A DNA stretch of 18,478 bases from Pelagophyceae sp. CCMP2097 (taxonomy: Eukaryota; Sar; Pelagophyceae), in assembly GCA_026770575.1 (NCBI GenBank), contig MU657332.1, positions 10,446-28,923 on the forward strand, written 5' to 3'. Position numbers and translations under genes: made by a program. A model generated the notes under the pieces. It saw nothing but the letters and a program-made list of their open reading frames with translations, did not search any database and was not told the origin of the DNA. This document shows positions 1 to 12,000 of the stretch, piece by piece; position 1 is the stretch's first letter, and the number at the start of each line of letters is the position of its first letter.

Positions 1-3000
1 CCGCCGCGCGACGGCTGCGCACGGCGCCCGCGGCGTGGGACGGCGGCGGCGCTGACGACGACGGCGCCGACGCCCGCCCGCCGCGCCCGCGCCAGGCCCG
101 ACTGGTGACCGGTGACGCGCGGCGGCCGGCCACGGGCGGCGCGGCCTTCGGCCTCGAACGCGCGCGCTGCGACGGCGGCTCGGCGCGCCTCGACGACGGC
201 TTGGCGCGCCTCGACGGCGGCTTTGCGTCGCTTTTCGCGTCGACGCTGCCCGCCGCCGCGTCGCCCGGCCTGCTCGACGAGGTGGACCGCGACTTCCGCA
301 GGGCCGTCGCGCGGTCCGTCGACGAGTACGACGCGCTGCGCGGCCCCGAGTCGCCGCGACCCGCGGGCGCGCCGGCGTCGCAGCGCTCGCTGCTGCCCGA
401 GGCGGTAGCCTGGGTGAGCCCCGAGTTCCGCGGCGCGGACTGGCGGCTGCGGCGCGAGACGGGCGTGGAGCAGGGCCGCGTGCGCGCGGCGTTTGCGGCG
501 ATGGAGGTGCGGCTCTGCGTCGTCGACGCGTCGGCGCTGGACCTCCAGGCCGCGTGGCTCGGCGGCGACGATTCGGCGGCGGGCGCGCTGCTGACGGACG
601 TGGCATCCTTCGACGCCGCCCTGCTCATGCCCATGACCGTCGAGGCGTTCGGCACGCACGTCGCCTCGCGCGCCGCTGCCGCCGTCGACGCGCTCCGCGC
701 CGATTGGCTCGGTCGGGCGCGCGCCATCCTCGCGGCCCACGCGGCGGCGGCGACGCGCGACCGCGCGCGCTGCGCCTACGGCGCGCGCCGGCGCGCGCGC
801 GCGGGCGCCGCGCCGCACAAGAGGCCCCCGCCGTCCACGGTGCCGGGCCTCATCGCGGCGCTCAAGATGCAGCGCATGCACGTCGAGGGCTTGGTCGATA
901 TCGACGCGGGCCCGGCGCGCGCCGCGGCCGCGCCGCCCCTCGGCGAGGCGCCGTTCTCGCGGCCGGCGGGGGCGCTCGACTCGGCGGCGGTCCTTCTTTC
1001 GCGGCAGCTCCGGTCCGTCTCGGAGCGGTCCGTCGAGGCCTTTGCGGCCTTCTTCGACTCATTTGACTGCGAAACGTCGAGTGGGCTGAGCGTCTTCCAG
1101 CTCCGCCTCGTCGTCGACGCCGCCGCCGAGGGCGTGGTCCGCCTTGAGCCGCCGCTCGCGGTCGTGCAGGCCGCGGCCGACGCGGCCATCGACGCGCTCG
1201 TCTCGGCGGCGAGGGCGCTGCCGCGGCCCGACGACGACGGCACCCCGCTCGTCGCGTGCGCGCTCGCGGACGACGACGCGCTCGTGGTGCGCGCGCGCGG
1301 CCGCGTCCACGCGGCGCTCGCGAAGCACTTTGCGGCGCCGCAGCGCTTTGTGGCGCTCTTCGCGCCGTCCCGCAGCCTCATCGACGGCACCCTCGCCGCC
1401 GACGTCGCGCGCGCGCTCCAAACGCGCGGCGATTCGGCCCAGCCGCCGGCGCTCGACCGCCTGGCACGGCTGTGTTCGCGCCTCGACGACGCCGCCGCCG
1501 CCGTCCGCAGCGCGGCGCCCGACGCGGTCCACGGCGCGGTCTACGCCGTCGCGTGCGCCGACGCCAAGGCGCAGCTCGCACAGCGTGCCGACGCGCTGCG
1601 GCGGTCCGTCGTCGACGCCGTCGCCACGGACGCGCGCGGCCGCATGGCGCACCTTAACGAGGCCTACGCCACCGTGTCGCGGCGGCTGCGGCTGGAGCCC
1701 ATCGACTGCGCACAGCTCCGCGCGCTCCAGGAGTACGCCATCCTCGCACTATTTTTGCTGCAACGCCTCGCCGACGAGCACGCGACGGAAGTCGTCGCGC
1801 GCGTCGCGTTCCTCCTCGACGAGGCGCAGCGCGACCGCGCGCGCGAGGCGCTACCCGCGGGCGATGCGGCGCTGCTCGTGGAGCTGCACCAGTGGCCCGC
1901 GCGCGTGCGACAGCGGCTGGCGCAGGCGCAGGACTTGGTCCAGAGCCGGAAGCGGGACCTGGAGATGCTCCTCGAGGGCCAGCAGGAGCTCCTGAGCCGC
2001 GACGTCGCGGCGCTCGAGAGGCGCATCGAGAAGATCACCGAGGCGGCCTCGGTTGTGCCCACAGACGTTTTCGCCGTCGCCAAGCGCGTCGCCGCCACGG
2101 AGGACGCGCTGGCGGCGGCGGTCGCCGAGGCCGTGCGTGTGGCCAGCGAAGAGGCGCTGCTTCAGCTGCCGCCGGCGGACAACCCGCAGCGCCTCGCGGC
2201 CGTGGCGAAGAGCCTCGCGCCGCTCGCCGCGCTCTGGCGCCTCGTGCGCGACTGGGTCGAAAATTTGGCGCACTGGCAGGGCGGGCCGCTGCTCTCCGTC
2301 GACGCGTCTGCGGCGGCGCGCGAGACGGCGGCGCTCCGTTTGGCCATTAAGGTGGTCGTCGCGGATCTCGACGCCGCCGGCGATTCGCGTGCGGCGCCGG
2401 CGAGGGCGGGCCGCGTCGTGCTGCAAGAGGTGCAGATCTTCGCGGACGAGCAGCTGCCCCTGCTCCGACTCGTCTGCCAGCCGGGCATGGAGGAGCGGCA
2501 CTGGGACCGCGTGCGCCGCGCCACGCGCCTCGACGCGCTCGAGATCACGCCCAAATCGAACCTGCTGCAGATGCTCGACGTCGGGCTGCAGCACTACGCG
2601 GGTGTCATCGAGGAGGCCTGCGTCGCCGCGGGCCGCGAGCACGCACTCGAGCTGCGCCTTGCGGCCATGGCAGCCGAGTGGGCGCCGCTCGACTTTTGCG
2701 CCGAGGCGTGGCACGGCGCGCACCGGCTGGCGAACCTTAAAGACGTGGAGCGCGTGCTCGACGACCACGCGCTCGAAACGCGCGCCATCCTCGCCGACAA
2801 GCACGTCGCGCCGCACCTCGCGCGCGCCGCCGCGTGGGCGCGCCGCCTCGAGGCGCTGCAGGAGGCCGTGGGCGCGCTGCGCCACCTCGAGGCGGCGTGG
2901 ATCGACCTCGAACCCGTCTTCGCCGCCGACACCGCACAAGAGGCCATGCCCACAGAGGCCAAACTCTTCGACGCCGTCGACGAAACGTGGCGCGCCGCCG

Positions 3001-6000
3001 TCGGCGCAATCGCCGCGCAGCCCGCCGCGCTCGCGCTCCTCGACCGGCCCGGCCTCGTCGACGGCCTCGCCGCCGCGGCGCGGGGGATCGACGCCGTCCG
3101 CGCAGGCCTCGCCGGCTACCTTGGCGCCAAGCGAGTCGCCTTTCCGCGCTTCTATTTCGTGTCCGACGCCGAGCTGCTCCGCATCGTCGCCGACGCGGCG
3201 GACCCGCGGCGCGTGCAGAGGCATCTCCACAAGCTGTTTGACGGCATCCACGCGCTCGAATTCGAGACCGCCCAAGACGGCGTTTTGCAAGTCGTCGCAG
3301 CCTCGGACCGGCCCGGGGCGGGCGCGGAACGCCTCGACTTTGCCTCTGCGGACCACGAGGCCATCCGGGCCGGAAGCGGCGACGTCGAGCGCTGGCTCGG
3401 AGACGTCAACACCGCGTCGCGTTTATCGCTCGCTCGCGCCGTCGACGCCGCGCTCGAAGAGGCGACGGATCGGCGCGACGTGTCGCGCCGGCGGTGGGCG
3501 GCGACCTGGCTCGCGCAGGTCGTGTGCATCGTCTGCCGCGTCGCGTGGGCGCGCGACGTCGAGGCCGCGCTGCGCCGCTCCGCCGCTGCCGCAGCAGAGG
3601 TCGCAGAGGCAGGGCTCGACATCGGGCCCGGGGCGGGGCTACCCGACCCGGGCGCCGCGATGCGCGCGGTCCTCGCCGCGCTGGACAAGCAGCTCGAGGC
3701 GACGGTCGCCGCGGTCCGCGAGCCCGCCACTGAGCGCGCGCGCGCCGCGCTCAGCGGCCTCGTCGTGCTGGACGTCGGCCACCGCGACGCTGTTTCCGCG
3801 CTCGTCGCGAAGCGCGTCTCCTCGGCGGCGGACTTTGAGTGGATTTCCCAGCTGCGCTTTTACTCGGACGGCGCGCCCGGCGCCGCGGGCGCAGTCGAGG
3901 CGCGGTGCGTCCACGCGACGCTGCCCTATGCCTACGAGTACCTCGGCGGCGGCGGCGCGCGCCTCGTCGCCACGCCGCTCGGCGGGCGCTGTGCGAAAGC
4001 GCTCGTCGCCGCGCTACAGGCGTCCGCCGGCTGCGCCGTCGTCGGCGTGCCGGGCGCCGGCGCGACGGCGACGGTCGCCGACTTGGGCCACGCGGTCGCG
4101 ACGCGCTGCGTCGTCGTCCACTGCGCGCCAACGTTCGGCGCAGCTGCCGCGCGCGCGATGCTCCGCGGCGCGTTCGAATCGGGCGCCTGGCTCGTCCTCG
4201 ACCATGGCCACCGCCTCGCGCCCGCGACGCTTGCCGCCGCCGTCGCCATGGTCGCGGACCTGCAGGGTGCGCTCCGCTGCTGCCAGAAACCGGCGGCAGA
4301 CGACGCACGGGAAGACTTTGCCTTTCGACCGACGGCGCGAGCCTTTGTCACGTTGCCAAACACCGACGCGGCGCGCCTCGGGCCCCTCGCGGCGCTGCGC
4401 GGACTCTTCCGCCCCGTCGCGCTGGGGTTGCCAGATGCGGCGGCCATCGCCGAGGTCACGCTTCGGTCCGAGGGCGCGCCGCACGCGGAAGCGCGGCGCG
4501 TGGCGCGGTGCGTCACCGAAGCCCTCCGCGCTGCCGCAGAGCACCTGCCCGGGGACTACGACTTTGGCCTCTGCTGTGTTGTCGCGACGGTCCGCGCCGT
4601 CGTCCACCTCGCGCGCGTGCACGGAGCGTTTGAGGGGCCGGCTGCCGCAGATGGCGCGGGCGGCGCGCCGCCGCTCCTCGCGCTCGCGGCGCGCGCGCTC
4701 GCCGACACCGTCGAACCGGCGCTCGCGCCGCCGGACGTCGAAACGTTCCGCGGCGCCGTCGCCGCCGCGTTTGCCGGCGTCGCCGCGGCCGACGCCGCCG
4801 AGCCGCGCGGCGACTTTGCCGCCGCGTTCCATGGCGCCTGCCTGCAGCGGTCGCAGCAGCCAACGGATCGCCTCGTCGCCAAGGCGTCGCAGGTCCACGA
4901 CGCGCTCGCAGTGTGGCGTGGCGCCGCGCCGGCGATGCCACGGCGGCAAACCCGCGGAAACGCCGACTGGGACACGGAGTGACTACAGTCGCGAGAGGGT
5001 GCCGAGGCTTGAGGATGCAGAGGCTCGATGCACGCCGGGGGCGAGAGCGAATTCTGTAAAGGACCTGTAGCGCGGCGTTAGGCGCGGCGTCGCGCTCGTC
5101 GGGTCCGTGTTCACGGGCAAGACGAGCACGTGGCGGAACCTCGCCGCCGCGTACGCGCTCCTCGGCGCTGAGGCGCCCGACGACGCGCTTTGGAAGTCGC
5201 TCGAGGCGCGCGCCGTCGTCGTCTCGGCCCGCGTCGGAGACTCTGCGTGGAAAACCCAGACCGTCACGGATGAAACGGAGTATTGGCAGCATTAGAGGAA
5301 GCGCCGGGGAAGACACTCGTCGCGTACGCAAACAGCGGGTGATTCCCGAACTCGTCAACCTTTGTTCGCTAGGTTTTACCAAACGCTCTGACCCTCGGTG
5401 ACCTCTACGGCCGGTTTATCGGTGGCGATGGCGACTGGGTCGACGGCGTGCTGGCGCGGACCGCCGCCGGCGCGCCGCCGACCGGCGGCGCGTGGGCCGC
5501 CGCGGACGCGAACGCGCGTGGCGGCCGGACGTGGGTCGTTCTCGACGGCGCCGTCGACGCGGCGTGGGCGGAGCACCTGCACACCGCGCTCGAGGCGTCG
5601 AAGCTCCAGCTCGCCAGCCGCGACGCCGTCGCCGTCGGCGACGGCGTCTCGCTGCTCTTCGAGGCCGAGGACCTCCGCGGGGTGTCGCCGGGCTTCGCCT
5701 CGCGCGTCGGCATCGTGCACTTCGCAGCCGGACTCGTCGGCTGGCGCAACATCGTCGACGCCTGGAAGCGCCGCTACGTGGCCGCCGCCATCGCCGAGGC
5801 GCCTCTCGCGATGGCCCCGCGCGCCGCCGAAGACGCCGCTTCGGACGTCGACTTTGCGCTCAGCGACGAGGAGGGCGCGCTGCTCGACGCGCTCGTCGAC
5901 TGGCTCGTGGAGCCGGCGCTTGCGTTCTCGCGCACCGAGGCCGCGGACGAGGCCGCAGGCGGCGCGGGCGACGCGGCGGTCGTCCAGGCGGTGCTGCGGC

Positions 6001-9000
6001 TCCTCGAGGCGCTGCTCGGCGTCGCGCTCCAGCCCGCGGCCGGCGCGGCGCTGGACGGCTTCGGCGACGTCCAGAGCGCGGCGCCGGAAGCCGCCAGGGA
6101 CGTCCAGGAGCGGCGGCGGCGGCGGCAGCACGTCGAGTGCGCGTTTGTGTGGGCGCTGCTCTGGGCCGTCGGTGCCGACTGTGCGGCGGCGGCGCGTTTG
6201 CGCTTCGGCGTTTTCGTGCGCGACGTCCTCGCCGACGCGCACGCGCTCCCGGCGAAGCACGCGGCGGTGCACCTGCTCCTCGAGCAGCGCGGCTGGCGGG
6301 CGCCAGAGTTCACGGGCGCGTTCTCCGGCCGGCTGCAGCTGCCGCTGCCCCTCAAGGGCGCCGCGCACGACTACGAGTACCGGCCGCGCGATGGCGAGGG
6401 CGGCGCGTGGCGGCCCTGGCGCGACGCCCCGCTGCTCGGGCCGCCGCTCGATCTCGGCGGCCTCGTGACCACGGCGTCGAGCGCGCTTGTCGTGCCGACT
6501 GAGCTGACGGCGCAGCTCGCCGCGCTTTTTGAGTTGACGCGGGCCGGCGGGCACGCGCTCCTCCTCCACGGCGCCGTGGGGTCGGGCAAGACGATGCACG
6601 CGCGCGACATGCTTGCGCGCCTTCCGCGCAAGCAATTCCACACGGCGGCGTTCGGCCTGCATGCGACGTCGACGGCGGCGTCGGCGAGCGCCGCTCTGGC
6701 GCAGAGCCTCGTCAAGCGGCGCAAGGGCGTCCTGGGGCCGCCCATCAACAAGAGCGCGGTCATTTTCGTCGACGACGTCAACCTCCCGGACGACGGCGGC
6801 GCGCTTGGCGACGCGGCCGGCGGCGTGGCCGTCGAGCTGCTGCGAGACCTCGTCGAGCACAAGGCGTGGCACGCCTCGCACGGCGACTCGGCCCAGGGCC
6901 CGCAGCTCCAGCAGGTCGAGGAGACGCTCCTCATCGTCGCGCTCTGCGGCCGCGCCGCGATGAAGAGCGTCTCGGCGCGCTTCGCGCGCCACTTCTTCTG
7001 CGTCCGCGCCGGCGCCGGCGAAAACATTGCGGAAACGTGGGGAAAATTGAACGGCAAGGACGGAGACCATGGGGGGCGCCATCGGCGTCAGAGATACACA
7101 TCGGGGAACGAAAGACGCGGAATCGTGGCCGTCAATGGCGAAAGAAGGGTCATGGCAGAGCGGTAGTCTTAAAGTGGGTGCCATTCGACCGTCGTACTGT
7201 CGTCGTGGCTCTAGGTGCGGACGTCGGACCCGAGCGACGCGGCGCTGACGCACGTCTTCACGACGCTCCTCGAAGCGCACTTTGCGTCGCAGTCCTTCGC
7301 GACCGAGGTCGCCACTGCAGCCGCTGCCGTCGCTGCGGCGACGGTGTGGTCGCCACCCGCGTTGGGACTCTGGGAAACTCGAATCGTCACGCCAAGGACG
7401 GTGCTTCAAGAGTCGTGGCGGGGGTACGCCGGGGAAGGCTCATCATGGCCGTCGTGCGCGAAAAATGGGCGATGACGCCGTCGACTCACCGCGCTAGGTC
7501 GCTGCGCGAGGTGTCTTCGGAGCTGCCGCCGGCGCCGTCGCGGCCGCTGTGCTGCTTCGACGCGCGCGACGCGGCGCGGTGCGTCGAGGGCGTGCTACGG
7601 TGCCGCGCCGACGACGACTTCGACCGCGACGCGCTCGCGCGCCTCTGGGCCCACGAGGCGCTGCGGACGTTCAGCGACCGGCTCCACCGCGCCGACGACC
7701 AGGACTGGTTCGCGCAGCACCTCCAGGCGGCGCTGCTCCGGCACTTCAAGGTCGACATCGAGGCGCTCTTCCACCGCGGCGCCGCCGCCGATGCGTCGCA
7801 GGCGCCGCGCGCCGCCGCCGCCGCCGTCGGGCCGCGCGAGCTCCTGATGCTCATGTTCGCCGACTTCCAAGACTTCCGCAACCCGGCGGACAAGCGCGCG
7901 TACGTCGAGGTGCACGACGCGACGAAGCTTGTCGCCTTAATGCAAACAGCGCAGGACGACATGGCCGCCGCGCCCGACGAGGACGCGCCGCCCCCCAACG
8001 CCGGCGACGAGGGCAAGGCCGACGACCCCGCCCGCGATGAACCCCCGGCGGCCGACGGGCCCGAGGACGGCGCCGCCGCGGCCGTTGCCCCCGACGCGGA
8101 CGGCCTTATCGACGCGGCGGCGGCCGACCCGCCGCCCGCGGCGCAGGCGCGCCTCGTCCTCTTCCCGCTCGCCGTGTCGCACGTCTCGCGCGTCGTTCGC
8201 GCGCTCGGCATGCCCGGCGGCCACGCACTTCTCGTGGGGCCCTCCGGCTCGGGCCGGCGCGCAGCGGCGCGCCTGGCCGCGCGCCTCGCCGGGTGCGAGC
8301 TGCACGCGGCACGGCTCTGCGGCTCGTTTGCGGCGTGGCGCGCAGACCTCCAGGCCGCCGTCGTGCGCGCCGGGGCTGGCGAGCTGCCCGTCTGCCTCGT
8401 CGTGGGCGACGCGCGCGCGCGCGGCGCGCGTGTGCTCGCTGATCTGTGCGACGTCGCGCACACGCGCAGCATCCCGGGCCTCTTCGCCGCCGCCGACCGC
8501 GAGGCCGTCGAAACCGCCGCGCGCGCGTGCGTGCGCCGTCAGCGCGGCGCGGCGGCGGCCGACGCCATGGCCCCAGACGACGCGCACGCCTTCCTCGTCG
8601 ACCGATCCCACGCGAGGCTCCACCTCGTGCTCACGCTCGACCCCGACGAGACCGGCCCGGCTGACGATTCGGCCGGCGCGGCAGTCGGGCCGCCGCGCGG
8701 CGACTTTGCGAGCATGCTCCGCCGCTTCCCGGGCCTCTTCTCGAGGTTCACGAGCGTCGACTTTTACGGACCCTGGCCAGACGATGCGCTCACGGCCGTC
8801 GCGGACCACCACCTCGCGGCGACGGCGTTCACCGTGGCCGCCGCGGAAGGTGCTTCTTTGGCTTGCGTGTTCGTGTTTCCCGCGAGTTGCGCTCCCTGGG
8901 ACGCGGCGCCCCGCAGGCCGCCTCGGTTCTTCCGCCGAGTATGCCGAGTCGCGCGCGCGCGCCGCGGCCGTCGCGAGCTGCCGGGGCCTCCACGTCTCCG

Positions 9001-12000
9001 TCGCGCGGGCGCGGGGCGCGGATGTATTCCGCGCGACACCGGCGACTTTCGTCGAGCTGCTGCGGTGCTTCGACATGCACCTCGGTCGGCTGCGCGCCTC
9101 GCTCTCCGAGGAGCGGCGACGTCTCTCCGGCGCGCTCGAGGCCGTCGCGTCCGCGGAGCGCGGCGTCGCGACGATTGGCGACGGCGTTGCGGCGGCGGAA
9201 GCCGCGCTCGCGGCGACGGCCGTCGAGGCCGACGCGGCCGAGGCGGCCCTCCGAGCGTTCCAGGCCGCGTCGGGCCTCGAGGCCGCCGACGCCGACGTCG
9301 CCGCGGACGCCGACGCGCTGCGGCGCGAAGAGGAGGCGCTGGCCTCGCTCGTCGCGGACTTCGAGCGCGCGCTGGACGCGGCGCGGCCCGCGCTCGCCGC
9401 CGCGCTTCGGGGCGTCGAGGGGCTGCCCGCCGACGAAATTTCGGCGCTGCGCCTCTGCGCGCGCGTGCCCCCGACGGCCAAGCCCGTCTTCGAGGCGGTG
9501 TGCGTCCTCGCCGGCGACAAGCCCGTCAAGGTGGAGAGCGCGACGGAGGCACGGCGCGTCCACGACTTTTGGCCTGCCGTCCAGTCCAACGTCCTCGCCG
9601 GCGACGCGGCCCACGTCGCCGCGCGCCTGCGCGCCGTGGACCACGACGCGCTGCCGCCCAAGGCGCTGGCCAAGTTTTTAGGCGAGTACGCTGGGCCCGG
9701 CGCGGCGCACGCGGCCGTGGTCGACGGCGCCGACCGCCTCGACGGCTTCCCGGGCGCCGCCGTCGCGCGCGCGCTCGGCGCGTGGGTGCGTGCCGCGCGC
9801 GACTACGCCGCCGCGTCGGCCGCCGCGCAGCCGCAACGCGACGCGGCGGTGGCGGCGCGGCGCGGCGTCGACGCGGCCGCGGCCGACGTCGCCGAGAAGC
9901 GCCGCATCCTCGCCGACGGCCGCAACGCGCTCGCGGCGCTCGCGGCGGCCCGCGCCGGCGCGCGCGACCGCGGCGACGAGCTGCGCGAGGCCATCGCCGC
10001 AGGTGGGAAACGCCTGGACCGCGCGGCGCGGCTGGTCGACACGCTCGCTTCGAGCGGCGACGCCGAGCGCTGGCGCAGCGCGGCGGCGGACGTCGACAGG
10101 CGGGCCGACGCGGCGGCCGGCGACGCGCTCGTCGCTGCTGGCGCGCTCACGCACCTCGCGCGGTGCGGCGCTGGCGCGCGCCGCGGCTGGCTCCGCAACT
10201 GGGCGGCGATGTGCGCGCAGCGCGACCTCGCCGTCTCGCCGGCGTGGACCGCCGACGAAACAGCGCCGCCCGAGCAGACGGACACGCTGCTTGTCGTCTC
10301 GCAGACCGCGCTCGTGCCCACGACCCGCGTCCCTGCGAAAACGTCTGTGGCGACGTCTGATATTCGGTCGCCCAGCGGCGTCACGCGCGCCGCACAGGCG
10401 CTCGCGGGCGTCTTCTGTGAAGTGCGCAGCTCGCTGCGCGCCAACTACGGCATCCTGCTGCCGTCGCCGAGCCTCGACGCCGACGGCGCGGGGCTCGAGG
10501 CGGCGCTGCTGGCGCGGCACACGGCGCGGTGGCCGCTCCTCCTCGATCCCGACGGCGTCGCGGGCCGCTGGCTGCGCGCTGCTGCGCCGCGCGCCGCCGT
10601 CGTCCCCGCGCGCGCCAAGGCCCTCGTCTGGGCGGCCGTCGCCGCGGCCGCGCCGGCGGGGCTCGTCGTCATCGTCGACAACGTCGGGCGCGCCGACTGC
10701 CTCGACATGGCCGCGTCGGGTCTCCTGCCGCGCCGCGTACAGCCGCCCGCCGCGACTCCGGGGGAAGACTCGCACCTCGCCGTCGGTGCGGGCGACTTCG
10801 AACAGATGGTGTTTTGCCACGCGTCGTTCCGCCTGTACCTGACGACGGCCGAGGCGGCGCTGCCGATGCTGCGGTGCTCCGGCGGCGGCGGCGAGCGGCT
10901 GGCCGTCGTCGACTTTGCGCTCTCCGATGCGGGCGTTGAGCGCGAAGTGCTGCACGCGGTCGCGGCGCACGAGCAGCCGGGCACTCTGAAGCGCGAGTTG
11001 GACCTCGACCTGGCGAGCGGCCGCCACGACGCGGCGCTCGCCGAGGCGCAGAGCGCACTTCTTGATCGCCTTGCGCATCGCGGCGCGGACGCGGGCCTGG
11101 CCGTCCTCGACGACGGCCAAGCGTTCGACGCCGCGCTCCGGTCCGTTGCTGCGGCGCGCGACCTGCGCCTGGAGCATGCGGAGCTGCGCGCGGCGCGCGG
11201 CGACATCACCGCCGCCGTAAACGCCTACGCGCCGCTCGCGAAGCACGCCAGTGCCGTCTACGGCGCCGCGGCGGACGTTGCCCGCGCTAAGCCCGCCTAC
11301 GCCTGCAGCCTCGAAAAGTTCGTGGAGGCGGTACTGCTGCCATCGCTGCGGCGGAGCACGGCGCCCGGCGACCGCGGCACGAGGCTTGAGGCGCAGATCG
11401 CGGCGCGTATCGCCGAAGCGCGCACGCAGCTTGACGCAGACGCCATGGTCGTCTTCGGCGGCGCGCTCCTCGCAGAGGACCGCCGCCTCTTTGCGGTGTT
11501 GCTCACGGCGCGGCCGCGCCTCGCCGACGGCACGTTCTCGCCAGCAGCGTGGCACTTTTTGCTCACCGGCGACGCCGCGCCACCCGACGGCGCCGCGGCG
11601 GCGCGACGCGCGTGCGCGGCAAACCCGGCCGCGGGGTGGCTTGCGGACGTGCAGTGGGACGAGATCTGCCGCTTGGCGACGATCCCGCCGTTCTTGGACC
11701 TCGAGGCGGACTTTGTGGCGGCGCCGAGCAAGTTCAAACGCGTCGCCGACGCAAACGACCCGCTGGCGGAGCCGCTCCCGAGGCGCTGGGAGGACCTCAA
11801 AGGCCTCGACCGCGTCTGCCTCGTGCGGTGCCTGCGGCCCGATCTCGTGGCCGCCGCGCTGGCCGCGTTCGCGGGCGCCGCCGACCCGCCCGCCTTTGAC
11901 GCAGACGCGCTCGCCGGGGCGTCGCAGCTCGAACCCGTCGTCTTGATCGCACATCCGCGCGACTTCGCTGCGGCCGCGGCGTCGCTGGCGGATGCGGCCG

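Noticed and set aside
105..107. GTG at 105 as the dynein start codon
   Set aside because: The frame is open to the left edge of the window, the gene is eukaryotic, and about 1350 residues before AAA1 is short for a dynein. The true start lies outside the window.
2053..5070. 1005-codon plus-strand frame overlapping the dynein tail and AAA1
   Set aside because: It is a shifted frame rich in Ser/Arg/Pro with no motifs; the overlapping frame encodes the dynein linker and AAA1.
5376..7409. 677-codon open frame on the minus strand
   Set aside because: It lies fully antisense to dynein exons whose motifs (AAA2, AAA3) are unmistakable. GC-rich codon bias suppresses stops in other frames, and its protein is a low-complexity Arg/Ala-rich string.
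8850..10360. Continuation of the exon-5 frame past 8850
   Set aside because: Dynein motifs (stalk, microtubule-binding domain) continue in another frame from about 8940. The continuation here is Arg-rich without motifs, so the exon ends near 8833-8850.
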